Part shown: positions 8,035 to 14,102 of the stretch, piece by piece | How positions within the stretch are numbered: position 1 is the stretch's first letter | Layout: each line of letters begins with the position of its first letter | Assembly (NCBI GenBank): GCA_022561895.1 | Contig: JADFQH010000017.1 | Span: 1-17,042 of the forward strand | Reading direction: 5' to 3' | Length of the DNA: 17,042 nucleotides | From: Methanobacteriota archaeon | GTDB lineage: Archaea > Halobacteriota > Halobacteria > Halobacteriales > Halalkalicoccaceae | Notes under the pieces: generated by a model | What the model saw: only the letters and a program-made list of their open reading frames with translations | What the model was told of the DNA's origin: nothing | Databases searched by the model: none | Position numbers and translations under genes: made by a program

Positions 8035-8042
8035 GGAGAGGG

Positions 8043-8048
8043 TATAAG
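8043..8048 (+). promoter_or_regulatory. TATA box for the 56-residue gene
   Basis: TATAAG is centred about 28 nt before the ATG at 8073, fitting a leaderless transcript. It is the main reason for treating the short reading frame that follows as a gene. Confidence 0.5.
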
Positions 8049-8072
8049 CCGCTCGAACCATACTGTTAGAAC

Positions 8073-8243
8073 ATGCCACACCACAAGAAAAAGAAGACGA
8101 AGTGGAAGCCCAAACCAGGGATCGAGACGATAGAGGGTCGGGAAACGTGGTCACACACCGGCCCCCACGAGATCAACGACGCCGTCGTCGACGGCGAGGT
8201 GTCGTTCGATTACGGCGACGAGGAAGACGAGGACGAGGAGTAG
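8073..8243 (+). CDS. 56-residue protein with basic head and acidic tail, unknown function
   Basis: The frame encodes 56 residues beginning MPHHKKKKTKWKPKPG and ending with a run of Asp and Glu. The charge split is striking: six of the first twelve residues are Lys, and nine of the last eleven are Asp or Glu. A basic head would allow nucleic-acid or ribosome contact, but that is only an inference from charge. A TATA box at leaderless spacing and a regular third-codon G/C bias support it as real. Its last 34 nt overlap, tail to tail, the end of the minus-strand 238-residue gene. I do not recognise the family. Confidence 0.7.
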   Translation: MPHHKKKKTKWKPKPGIETIEGRETWSHTGPHEINDAVVDGEVSFDYGDEEDEDEE

Positions 8244-8926
8244 TCGAGTTCCCAGCCGGCCTTTTCTGCGGCGGTTTCGATAGAAACGAACTCCCAACCG
8301 GCCTCCTCTGCGATCCATTCCTCGTTCGGACAACCGAGGACGACCATTCGCTCGGCGAAGAACATGGACATCTCGGTGATTTCTGCGAGGCGCTCTGCGG
8401 GACCTGTTCCAGTGCCGTTGAAAAAGTCGGCATCAACCCCGTGAGACCGCTGGAAGTTGTTGATAACATGGGAAGGGACCTCGCCGACGATGCCGACCCA
8501 GTCGGCCCACATCGCACTCGCGAAGACGAACCCCGGATCGGCGAGGCGTTTTGCCGCCTCGTAGGTGACGGCCATCGTCATCTCGTCTACGCCGCCACCG
8601 TGGGGGCCCGAGGGTTCGGGCGCGCTCGCGAGTTCCTCTTCGGCGGCCGCCTCGCGCGCCGACATGCCGCCTGCCCCGCCCTGTTTTTCGGGAACTCCCA
8701 CCGGTTTGTTTCGGTTTTTGTGAGGAATGTGCGGCGTCGTTGTCCTCTCGGAATTCGATTCTGACTCCGGCTTTGACTCCTGTTCGGACTTCGACGCCGA
8801 GACAGCACCGAGCGATTCGGACTCGCGCTCGAAGTCACCCTCGCCGCGCCAGAACCAGTCGCCGCGGTTCGGTTCCGGCTCCTCGGGCTCGATCTCGATA
8901 TCGTCCAAGTCGATACTGTCGGTCAT
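8210..8926 (-). CDS. unknown 238-residue protein coupled to the AOR homologue
   Basis: The N-terminal ~110 residues are acidic and low-complexity (Ser/Glu/Pro-rich linker, about 35-65). A better-ordered domain covers roughly 113-226, including FVFASAMWADWVGIVGEVPS and a later WIAEEAGWEFVSIETAAEKA stretch. It ends in DY followed by eight Ser and a Pro; that tail is the antisense reading of the acidic end of the 56-residue gene. Its ATG overlaps the AOR-like gene's stop by 4 nt (ATGA), so it is co-translated with that enzyme and may be its partner or cofactor-handling protein; this is inferred from coupling. There is one cysteine (in VLGCPNEEW), no signal peptide and no membrane segment. I recognise no named family; it looks haloarchaea-specific. 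Confidence 0.8.
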   Translation of the reverse strand: MTDSIDLDDIEIEPEEPEPNRGDWFWRGEGDFERESESLGAVSASKSEQESKPESESNSERTTTPHIPHKNRNKPVGVPEKQGGAGGMSAREAAAEEELASAPEPSGPHGGGVDEMTMAVTYEAAKRLADPGFVFASAMWADWVGIVGEVPSHVINNFQRSHGVDADFFNGTGTGPAERLAEITEMSMFFAERMVVLGCPNEEWIAEEAGWEFVSIETAAEKAGWELDYSSSSSSSSP

Positions 8927-10647
8927 CGGTCCTCCAGATCGGAAAGTCCCAGTCGGTCGAGCGTTTCCTCGGTAGGTCGACCCCGTTCGTCCCAGCCGCG
9001 GGCCGCGTAGTAGCCACCGAGGAGCGCCTCGAACGCGTCGGGGTCGATCGCTTCACCGCCGCCATCCGCCGCGGGTTCGGTGAGCGCCTCCGGAACTCGA
9101 TCGGCCTCCCGATCCAGTCCCTCACGGACGTTGAACAGTCGAGTCAGCGTCCAGACGCGCTCGCCCAAACTGGCGAGATCAGCGGGCGAGAGGTCGTAGC
9201 CGAGCTCCGAGAGCCATTCTGCGCCTAGGTCGGCGAAACCCTCACCGACGAAGTCGTCGACGATCAGGCTCCACAGCACCGAGCGGCGGTTCTGTTCGGC
9301 GATCACCCGGCGAACTCTCTCGAGGTCGCTCCATCCAGTTGAAAGGGACTCCTCCTCGATCGGACGGGCGCGACGATGGCAGGCCCCGCGATCGCTCGTC
9401 GCGTAGGCGAGCGCCATCGAACGAACACCCCGCGGATCGTACGAGGGAAGCTCCATTCCCTTGATCGCGGGAATCAGATCCTCGCCGCCAAACGTCTCCC
9501 CTGCACGCTCGACCCCATCCGCGAGCGCGTCGCCAAACGGCGTTTTTCGTCCACTGATCTCCTCCAACAGTTCGCGAGCGACGTCGTGGTCCCCGAAGTC
9601 GAGTTCGCGCTCGATCAGCCCCGTTTTGCTCGCACGGATCGCCCATGCGATCGCATTGCCGGAGGAGATAACATCGAGTCCGAGGCGGTCACAGCGCGCG
9701 CCGAGCGCCGCCACCGCGTCGAACTCGTCGATCCCCAACCCCGCGCCGAGCGTCATCTGCGTCGCCCCACGGGGAACGCTTTCGCCTTCTTCGGTGTCGA
9801 CCTCGAATCCACCAGGTATGGCTCCCGCGGACTCGCGACCCGTCGAGGCGGCGCGGGCGGCCTCGATGCCGATCCCCGATACCCCCTCGAAACGGTTCTC
9901 CTGCCAGCCGCGGGTCGCGAGCGCCCCCACCGTATCCGCGAAGTCCACCGATTCTAGGGTTTCGCTCGTCGCCTGCCAACGCCCGGTTTCCCCGCCCGTA
10001 AAGCGCTCCTCGTAGGCCTCACGAAGCGCCGAGTGCTCTTCGGGCGGCTCGCCACGGGCAACGACCGCCTTCAGCCGTTTCGCACCCATGACCGCGCCCG
10101 CCCCGCCCCGTCCAGCATGGTGGTCGCCGCCGTCGGCGGCGATCGTCGCGTAGTTCACCTGATTCTCGCCCGCAGGACCGATACAGGCGACGGCCCCTTC
10201 GAACGCCTCGCAGGTCTCTTTTGTGTCCCCACCCCACATCTCGGTGACTTCGAGGGTCGCCCCACCCTCTGCGATGACGAGTGCCATTGGTTCCTCGGCC
10301 CGACCAGTAACGAGAACGCCGAGACAGTCCGAAAGTGAACCGGAAAGCGCGCCCGCGAACTCACCGCCGCTGTAGGAATCGAGAAACGCACCTGTAAGAG
10401 GCGACTTCGTGATCGCCGCATACCGGGGTTCGCCCGGCGCACGTCCGGTGAGCGGTCCAACCATGAACAGAAGGGCGTTTTCGGCTCCCAACGGATCGGT
10501 ACCGGGATCGAGTTCCGCGTAGAGATATCGCGCACCGAGCCCCTTCCCCCCAACGTACCGATCGAGCCACCGCTCGGGGATCGGCTCTCTCGAAACCACT
10601 CGGTCGGTGAGATCGACCCGGAGCAGGAAGCGAGCGGGGCGGCCCAT
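8923..10647 (-). CDS. aldehyde:ferredoxin oxidoreductase-family protein lacking the Fe-S ligands
   Basis: This 574-residue protein is full length for the tungsten AOR family. Family marks are the N-terminus (FLLRVDLTDRVV, YVGGKGLGARYLYAEL, GPLTG at 64-68), AGRGGAGAVMGAKRLKA (178-194), and the first pterin motif DRLGLD (320-325, the D-x-x-G-L-D element). In characterised AORs a [4Fe-4S] cluster is held by a C-x2-C-x3-C group before that motif and a fourth Cys in the second D-x-x-G-L-C motif. Here the first region reads TGRESAGAIPGGFEV (269-283) and the second WSLIVDDFVG (459-468), with no cysteine in either. All five cysteines (108, 146, 155, 319, 423) are isolated. It may bind tungstopterin without the cluster, or have another role. 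The ATG at 10647 fits family N-termini and a TATA box 30 nt upstream; an in-frame ATG at 10713 is less likely. Confidence 0.88.
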   Translation of the reverse strand: MGRPARFLLRVDLTDRVVSREPIPERWLDRYVGGKGLGARYLYAELDPGTDPLGAENALLFMVGPLTGRAPGEPRYAAITKSPLTGAFLDSYSGGEFAGALSGSLSDCLGVLVTGRAEEPMALVIAEGGATLEVTEMWGGDTKETCEAFEGAVACIGPAGENQVNYATIAADGGDHHAGRGGAGAVMGAKRLKAVVARGEPPEEHSALREAYEERFTGGETGRWQATSETLESVDFADTVGALATRGWQENRFEGVSGIGIEAARAASTGRESAGAIPGGFEVDTEEGESVPRGATQMTLGAGLGIDEFDAVAALGARCDRLGLDVISSGNAIAWAIRASKTGLIERELDFGDHDVARELLEEISGRKTPFGDALADGVERAGETFGGEDLIPAIKGMELPSYDPRGVRSMALAYATSDRGACHRRARPIEEESLSTGWSDLERVRRVIAEQNRRSVLWSLIVDDFVGEGFADLGAEWLSELGYDLSPADLASLGERVWTLTRLFNVREGLDREADRVPEALTEPAADGGGEAIDPDAFEALLGGYYAARGWDERGRPTEETLDRLGLSDLEDR

Positions 10648-10673
10648 TATGAGACGAATAGGAGCCGAAGCGT

Positions 10674-10680
10674 CCATAAA
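10674..10680 (-). promoter_or_regulatory. TATA box for the AOR-like operon
   Basis: On the minus strand this reads TTTATGG, centred about 30 nt before the ATG at 10647. It supports that start and a leaderless or nearly leaderless transcript. Confidence 0.5.
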
Positions 10681-10732
10681 CCCTGCTATGCGCTCAGACG
10701 GAACGAACAACACCGCCTACCTGTCCGAATCC

Positions 10733-10753
10733 TGATGATCAGACTGATAATCA
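10733..10753. promoter_or_regulatory. tandem TGATnATCA palindromes in a divergent spacer
   Basis: TGATGATCA (10733-10741) and TGATAATCA (10745-10753) are two 9-bp palindromes repeated at 12-bp spacing, between the AOR-like gene and the zinc-ribbon gene. The second overlaps the AT-rich stretch (GATAATC) at the expected TATA position of the rightward gene. They could be a regulator-binding site; no regulator is known. Confidence 0.3.
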
Positions 10754-10778
10754 CGTGTGTAATACGATACCGTGAGTT

Positions 10779-11045
10779 ATGGGAGAGAATAAATCACACA
10801 CGTGTACGCTGTGTCGGTACGAGTACAGCGTCGAACCGCTGACCGATCACGAGGATTTCGACGGGTCGGTCTGTGTCGGCTGTCTGCGGAGCTGGCAGTT
10901 CGGGCACGTTCCGCCGATCCGGGGCAAGACGTTCGATGGGCTTTCGGAGATCGGCAGGGAGAAGGTGGTAATGACCGACGACGGCTACGAGTACAACGGG
11001 AACGCCGATCGGAGAGCATTGATCCGTGAGGAGTTCGGGATATAG
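10779..11045 (+). CDS. small zinc-ribbon-like protein
   Basis: This 88-residue protein carries two C-x2-C knuckles, C9/C12 (CTLC) and C32/C35 (CVGC), separated by 19 residues, which is the layout of a treble-clef or zinc-ribbon site. The remainder is polar with no membrane segment. Such proteins in haloarchaea may act in nucleic-acid binding or protein contacts, but nothing here fixes a function. The ATG at 10779 lies about 29 nt after an AT-rich stretch (GATAATC, 10746-10752). It is transcribed divergently from the AOR-like gene. I do not recognise a named family. Confidence 0.75.
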   Translation: MGENKSHTCTLCRYEYSVEPLTDHEDFDGSVCVGCLRSWQFGHVPPIRGKTFDGLSEIGREKVVMTDDGYEYNGNADRRALIREEFGI

Positions 11046-11118
11046 CACCCCTTCTACTCCGATCACTTCTTCGAAAAGCCTGCCAAACCCCTATCACTGG
11101 CGAGTCCTGAACCCGAGT

Positions 11119-11517
11119 ATGTCGGAATCGAACGATCTCGATCTCTCGAAGACCGAACAGGAAGCCCTCCACGAGTGTCAGCTCGCCATCGAGTACGTCC
11201 ATCGTGCGTACGGCGATCTACTGGATTTTCATCACAACCTCGGCCACGCGATGGATCGATTCGACGACGCCGAAGAACTGCTCCGAGCGGGAGATCATGA
11301 GGAACACGCCAACGAACTATGGGAGGACCATCTCCCGGCAGGTGCGGTCGACGACGAGTGGTCGTACGAACTCGTCGGCGAGTTTCGCTCCGGGTTCCTC
11401 GACGAGATCGAGGAGTTCGAGGCGACCGTCCGCAACGAACTCGCGGACGGTCTCGACCACGTCACCGAACGAGAACAGCAGTCCCAATGGCGCGAGCGCG
11501 CTGGGCGGGAGGAGTAG
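11119..11517 (+). CDS. helical, His-rich acidic protein, unknown function
   Basis: This 132-residue protein is predicted almost wholly helical, as a bundle of about four helices. It has nine histidines, several clustered (LDFHHNLGHAMDRFDDAEEL, residues 35-54, then H60, H63 and H71), so a metal site or four-helix carrier fold is conceivable but unproven. There is a single Cys (C20) and no signal or membrane segment. The ATG at 11119 was chosen over an in-frame upstream ATG at 11026, because the earlier one lies inside the preceding gene and a CTATCAC box at about 11090 gives leaderless spacing. I do not recognise the family. Confidence 0.75.
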   Translation: MSESNDLDLSKTEQEALHECQLAIEYVHRAYGDLLDFHHNLGHAMDRFDDAEELLRAGDHEEHANELWEDHLPAGAVDDEWSYELVGEFRSGFLDEIEEFEATVRNELADGLDHVTEREQQSQWRERAGREE

Positions 11518-11550
11518 CACAAACCACACCCGAAACATCTTGTTCATCTA

Positions 11551-11663
11551 CTATAGTAGTCGCTGAAACTGTTCACACACCACCTGCACCCCGCGGCCAG
11601 CGTCCCGGACCCTGGTTGCGAATCCGCAGAGGAGTGTGGGCTGATTTTCAACGGCTGCTATAG
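11551..11663. repeat. MITE-like element with imperfect terminal inverted repeats
   Basis: The left end CTATAGTAGTCGCTGAAA and the inverted right end CTATAGCAGCCGTTGAAA match at 15 of 18 bases. All three differences are C/T changes. Just inside, CACAC (11574-11578) can pair with GTGTG (11634-11638), so the whole 113 bp can fold back on itself. A CTA triplet flanks both ends (11548-11550, 11664-11666) and could be a target-site duplication. No coding capacity is seen. From memory, similar short inverted-repeat elements recur in haloarchaeal genomes, but I cannot name an ISfinder family. A structured RNA is an alternative. Confidence 0.55.
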
Positions 11664-11724
11664 CTAAACTCGATCTCGTATCGAGCGTCCACAGTTCGGT
11701 TCCAGTCAAAAATGGAAACTCCGC

Positions 11725-12258
11725 TCAGTCCCAGTCGTCGTCCGCCGTCTCGTCGTCTCCGCGCGCCCAAAGCGTGACCGCGATGAGCACGATCACGAGC
11801 ACGAACGCGACTTTCAGCCCGAGTCCCGAGGACCCCTCGTCGGCCTCAGCGGTCTCATCGACCGCCTCCTCGTCGCTTTCCTCGACTTCCTCGACTTCTT
11901 CGGCTGCTGCGTCGCTCTCTTCGTCGCCGATGACGCTATCGACGAACGACTGGGCTTCGTCCTCGCCCGTGTCGGTTTCTTCGTCCGCATCGCTGAACAG
12001 TCCGTCGTTTCCGTCGGCGGACTGTTCGTTCTCGTCCTCGCGGAGCTGTTTTATGACGCCCGCGATGGTCGTCGCCGCCGTCAGCATCGTGCTGACGTTT
12101 TTCATCGTATCATCAACGCCATCGGTTGATTCCGTGGATTCGTGCGACTGCCCGTCGTCGTCCGAGAGAACCCCACCCTCGTCGTCGGTGGGTCGCTGTT
12201 CGTCCTCGCCGGTGCTGATCAACGATGGGTGGTCGACCGTGATCTCGATCAGAGCCAT
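11725..12258 (-). CDS. very acidic tail-anchored-like membrane protein, unknown function
   Basis: This 177-residue protein has three parts: an acidic Ser/Asp/Glu-rich N-terminal region; a short less polar helix (TMKNVSTMLTAATTIAGVIKQL, about 51-72); and a second long acidic stretch leading to one hydrophobic segment (about 147-164) followed by a 13-residue acidic tail. That layout puts the bulk of the protein in the cytoplasm with a C-terminal anchor, or the reverse; no signal peptide is seen. The low-complexity composition offers no homology. A TATA-like box 28 nt upstream supports the ATG at 12258. I do not recognise the family. Confidence 0.7.
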   Translation of the reverse strand: MALIEITVDHPSLISTGEDEQRPTDDEGGVLSDDDGQSHESTESTDGVDDTMKNVSTMLTAATTIAGVIKQLREDENEQSADGNDGLFSDADEETDTGEDEAQSFVDSVIGDEESDAAAEEVEEVEESDEEAVDETAEADEGSSGLGLKVAFVLVIVLIAVTLWARGDDETADDDWD

Positions 12259-12281
12259 ACCCTATCCCACAGCGGTAACAT

Positions 12282-12290
12282 CCTTAAAAG
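12282..12290 (-). promoter_or_regulatory. TATA-like box for the acidic membrane-protein gene
   Basis: The minus strand reads CTTTTAAGG, centred 28 nt before the ATG at 12258; the spacing is that of a leaderless transcript. Confidence 0.5.
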
Positions 12291-12347
12291 TGCAGGGGGT
12301 CCGAGCGTTATGGTGGCGAAAAATCGAGACAAATCACCGATCAGAAG

Positions 12348-12358
12348 AGTTATTATTA
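12348..12358 (+). promoter_or_regulatory. TATA-like box for the small zinc-finger gene
   Basis: AGTTATTATTA ends 16 nt before the ATG at 12374; its AT-rich core lies about 20-26 nt upstream. It is the clearest AT-rich island in this spacer and supports the short downstream gene. Confidence 0.45.
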
Positions 12359-12373
12359 CTCACTTCAACAAAC

Positions 12374-12559
12374 ATGACGATTATCCAGATGAAGTACTGC
12401 GTGGACTGCGGATGGCTGATCGAAGCGAGCAGCCACCCCGAGGAGTACGAGCGCGGCAGACAAGCGATCGAACACCATCTCGAAACGGGACATTATGTCA
12501 GATCGGGTGATGGAGTTGGTCGGGCGGCCGAATCGACCGTCGAGTACGAAACGAAGTAG
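12374..12559 (+). CDS. 61-residue C2H2-like zinc-finger protein
   Basis: The protein carries CVDCGW (C9, C12) followed after a helix by AIEHHLETGH (H33, H34, H39), a C-x2-C...H-x4-5-H layout resembling a single C2H2 zinc finger. Small proteins of this type are common in haloarchaea, and most have no assigned role. ATG 12374 is chosen over the in-frame ATG at 12389 because the AT-rich promoter is at leaderless distance from the first. A much longer frame reaching back to 11774 is antisense to the acidic membrane-protein gene and was not used. Confidence 0.75.
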   Translation: MTIIQMKYCVDCGWLIEASSHPEEYERGRQAIEHHLETGHYVRSGDGVGRAAESTVEYETK

Positions 12560-12624
12560 ATCCTCCAGCGCAAGACTGACCCACGACGGCGATCTGTATC
12601 CGGGTATGCTCGTCCAAGCAGGGG

Positions 12625-13386
12625 GTGGTTACAGTGCCCGCAAGCAGCGGGGCTAATACGAATCGAATCGAGGAACGTCTCCCGATCAACGAACTGTTCT
12701 ACTCGCTACAGGGTGAAGGGAGATTGGCGGGTGTGCCCTCGACGTTCGTCCGCACGAGCGGCTGCAACCTCCGGTGTTGGTTCTGCGATTCGTATCACAC
12801 TTCGTGGGAGCCGAGCGGCGACTGGACGACTGTCGAGGAGATATTCGGAGAAATCGAGGACCACGGCGCGAATCACGTCGTTCTCACGGGTGGCGAGCCG
12901 CTGATCCACGACGCGAGCACAGAACTACTCGAACGACTCGCCGAGACGGGCTATCACACCACCGTCGAGACGAACGGAACGATCGTTCCCGACGCACCCG
13001 TGGATCTCGCGAGCGTCAGTCCAAAACTCGCGAGCAGTACGCCGACTCCTGAGAAGGATCCGAAGGGCGAGGGCGAGTGGGCCGAGCGCCACGAGGCGAG
13101 GCGGATCGATCTCGACGCACTCGCGGCGATCTGCGAACGCTACGACCACCAGTTGAAGTTCGTCGTCACCGATCGGGAGGATATGGGCGAAATTACGGAC
13201 TTGCTTGCGCGGCTGGGCGAACAGGTTTCGATCAAGGACGAGAACGTACTGTTGATGCCCGAGGGTGCGACACGCAAGCGGCTGGACGCCACTCGTGGGG
13301 AGGTCGCAGAGCTGGCGATGGAGTACGGCTTTCGCTACACGCCGCGCTTGCACGTCGATCTGTGGAACGACGCGCCGGGGACGTAA
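12625..13386 (+). CDS. queE: 7-carboxy-7-deazaguanine synthase (radical SAM)
   Basis: QueE converts 6-carboxytetrahydropterin to 7-carboxy-7-deazaguanine, the ring-contraction step towards preQ0, which archaea use for archaeosine at tRNA position 15. The radical-SAM cluster motif is C47-x3-C51-x2-C54 (CNLRCWFC), preceded by INELFYSLQGEG (21-32), the family's N-terminal signature. SAM-binding GGEP is at 89-92 and VETNG at 114-118; SVSPKLASS (130-138) is also typical. The protein is 253 residues, normal length. No ATG is available in frame near the N-terminus; GTG 12625 is preferred because a GTATC box (about 12596-12600) gives leaderless spacing, with GTG 12634 as alternative. queC follows 31 nt later, probably in one transcript. 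Confidence 0.92.
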   Translation: MVTVPASSGANTNRIEERLPINELFYSLQGEGRLAGVPSTFVRTSGCNLRCWFCDSYHTSWEPSGDWTTVEEIFGEIEDHGANHVVLTGGEPLIHDASTELLERLAETGYHTTVETNGTIVPDAPVDLASVSPKLASSTPTPEKDPKGEGEWAERHEARRIDLDALAAICERYDHQLKFVVTDREDMGEITDLLARLGEQVSIKDENVLLMPEGATRKRLDATRGEVAELAMEYGFRYTPRLHVDLWNDAPGT

Positions 13387-13417
13387 TGGGAATACGGGTG
13401 GACGACGAAGCCCACCC

Positions 13418-14086
13418 ATGAGCGAAGCCGTCGTCCTCCTTTCAGGGGGCATGGACAGCGCAACCGCGGCCTACGAGGCTCGCGAGAAAGGCTACGAGAT
13501 CGCGGCGCTGCACACCTCCTACGGCCAGCGCACGGAGGGAAAGGAGTACGACTGTGCCCAGTGGCTTGCGGAGGACATCGATGCGGCGGATTTCCTGCAC
13601 ATCGAAACCGGCCATCTGAGCGCTATCGGCGGCTCCAGCCTGATCGACGATACCCGAGAAATCGGTGATGCAACGGAAGAGGACGAAATCCCCGACACCT
13701 ACGTCCCGTTTCGCAACGCAAACCTGCTCTCGATGGCCGTTTCGTACGCCGAGGCCCGCGGCGCGGCGGCGGTGTTCATCGGCGCGCACTCCGAGGATTT
13801 TGCTGGGTATCCCGACTGCCGGCCCGCCTTCTTCGACGCCTTTCAGGGGGTCGTCGAAACGGGAACGAAACCCGAGACAGCGATCGCGATCGAAGCGCCC
13901 TACGTCGAGTGGAGCAAGACCGAGATCGCAGAACGCGGTCTCGAACTCAGTGTTCCCTACGAACACACATGGAGCTGTTATCGCGAGGAGTCACCCGCCT
14001 GCGGGAGCTGTGATTCCTGTACGTATCGCAAAGAGGCGTTCGCTCGGGCCGGAAGCGAGGACCCGATTCAGTACGCAAAGAAATAG
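13418..14086 (+). CDS. queC: 7-cyano-7-deazaguanine (preQ0) synthase
   Basis: QueC turns 7-carboxy-7-deazaguanine plus ammonia and ATP into preQ0, the base then inserted into archaeal tRNA by archaeosine tRNA-guanine transglycosylase. The ATP PP-loop is SGGMDS (9-14). The zinc site near the C-terminus is C187-x7-C195-x2-C198-x2-C201, close to that of bacterial QueC. YVPFRNANLLSMA (95-107) and IGAHSEDFAGYPDCRP (121-136) are conserved family segments. The protein is 222 residues, complete and unremarkable. It follows queE on the same strand and so catalyses the next step in the pathway. Its stop lies 16 nt from the end of the convergent glycosyltransferase gene. Confidence 0.94.
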   Translation: MSEAVVLLSGGMDSATAAYEAREKGYEIAALHTSYGQRTEGKEYDCAQWLAEDIDAADFLHIETGHLSAIGGSSLIDDTREIGDATEEDEIPDTYVPFRNANLLSMAVSYAEARGAAAVFIGAHSEDFAGYPDCRPAFFDAFQGVVETGTKPETAIAIEAPYVEWSKTEIAERGLELSVPYEHTWSCYREESPACGSCDSCTYRKEAFARAGSEDPIQYAKK

Positions 14087-14102
14087 GTGGAACCGAAGGA
14101 GG

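Noticed and set aside
11774..12373. Upstream extension of the small zinc-finger frame
   Set aside because: The extension is Ser/Thr-rich antisense of the acidic membrane-protein gene; the zinc-finger gene has its own promoter and ATG.
12560..12624. Possible preQ1/preQ0 riboswitch before queE
   Set aside because: The spacer is short, shows no aptamer-like stem and loop, and queE seems to be transcribed without a leader.
12606..12656. 16-codon open frame (MLVQAGGGYSARKQRG) overlapping the start of queE
   Set aside because: Considered as a leader peptide. The likely TATA position puts the transcript start near 12625, downstream of this ATG, so it would not be on the message.
13265..13417. Upstream extension of the queC frame
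   Set aside because: It runs inside queE in another frame and encodes Arg-rich sequence; QueC homology starts at the ATG at 13418.
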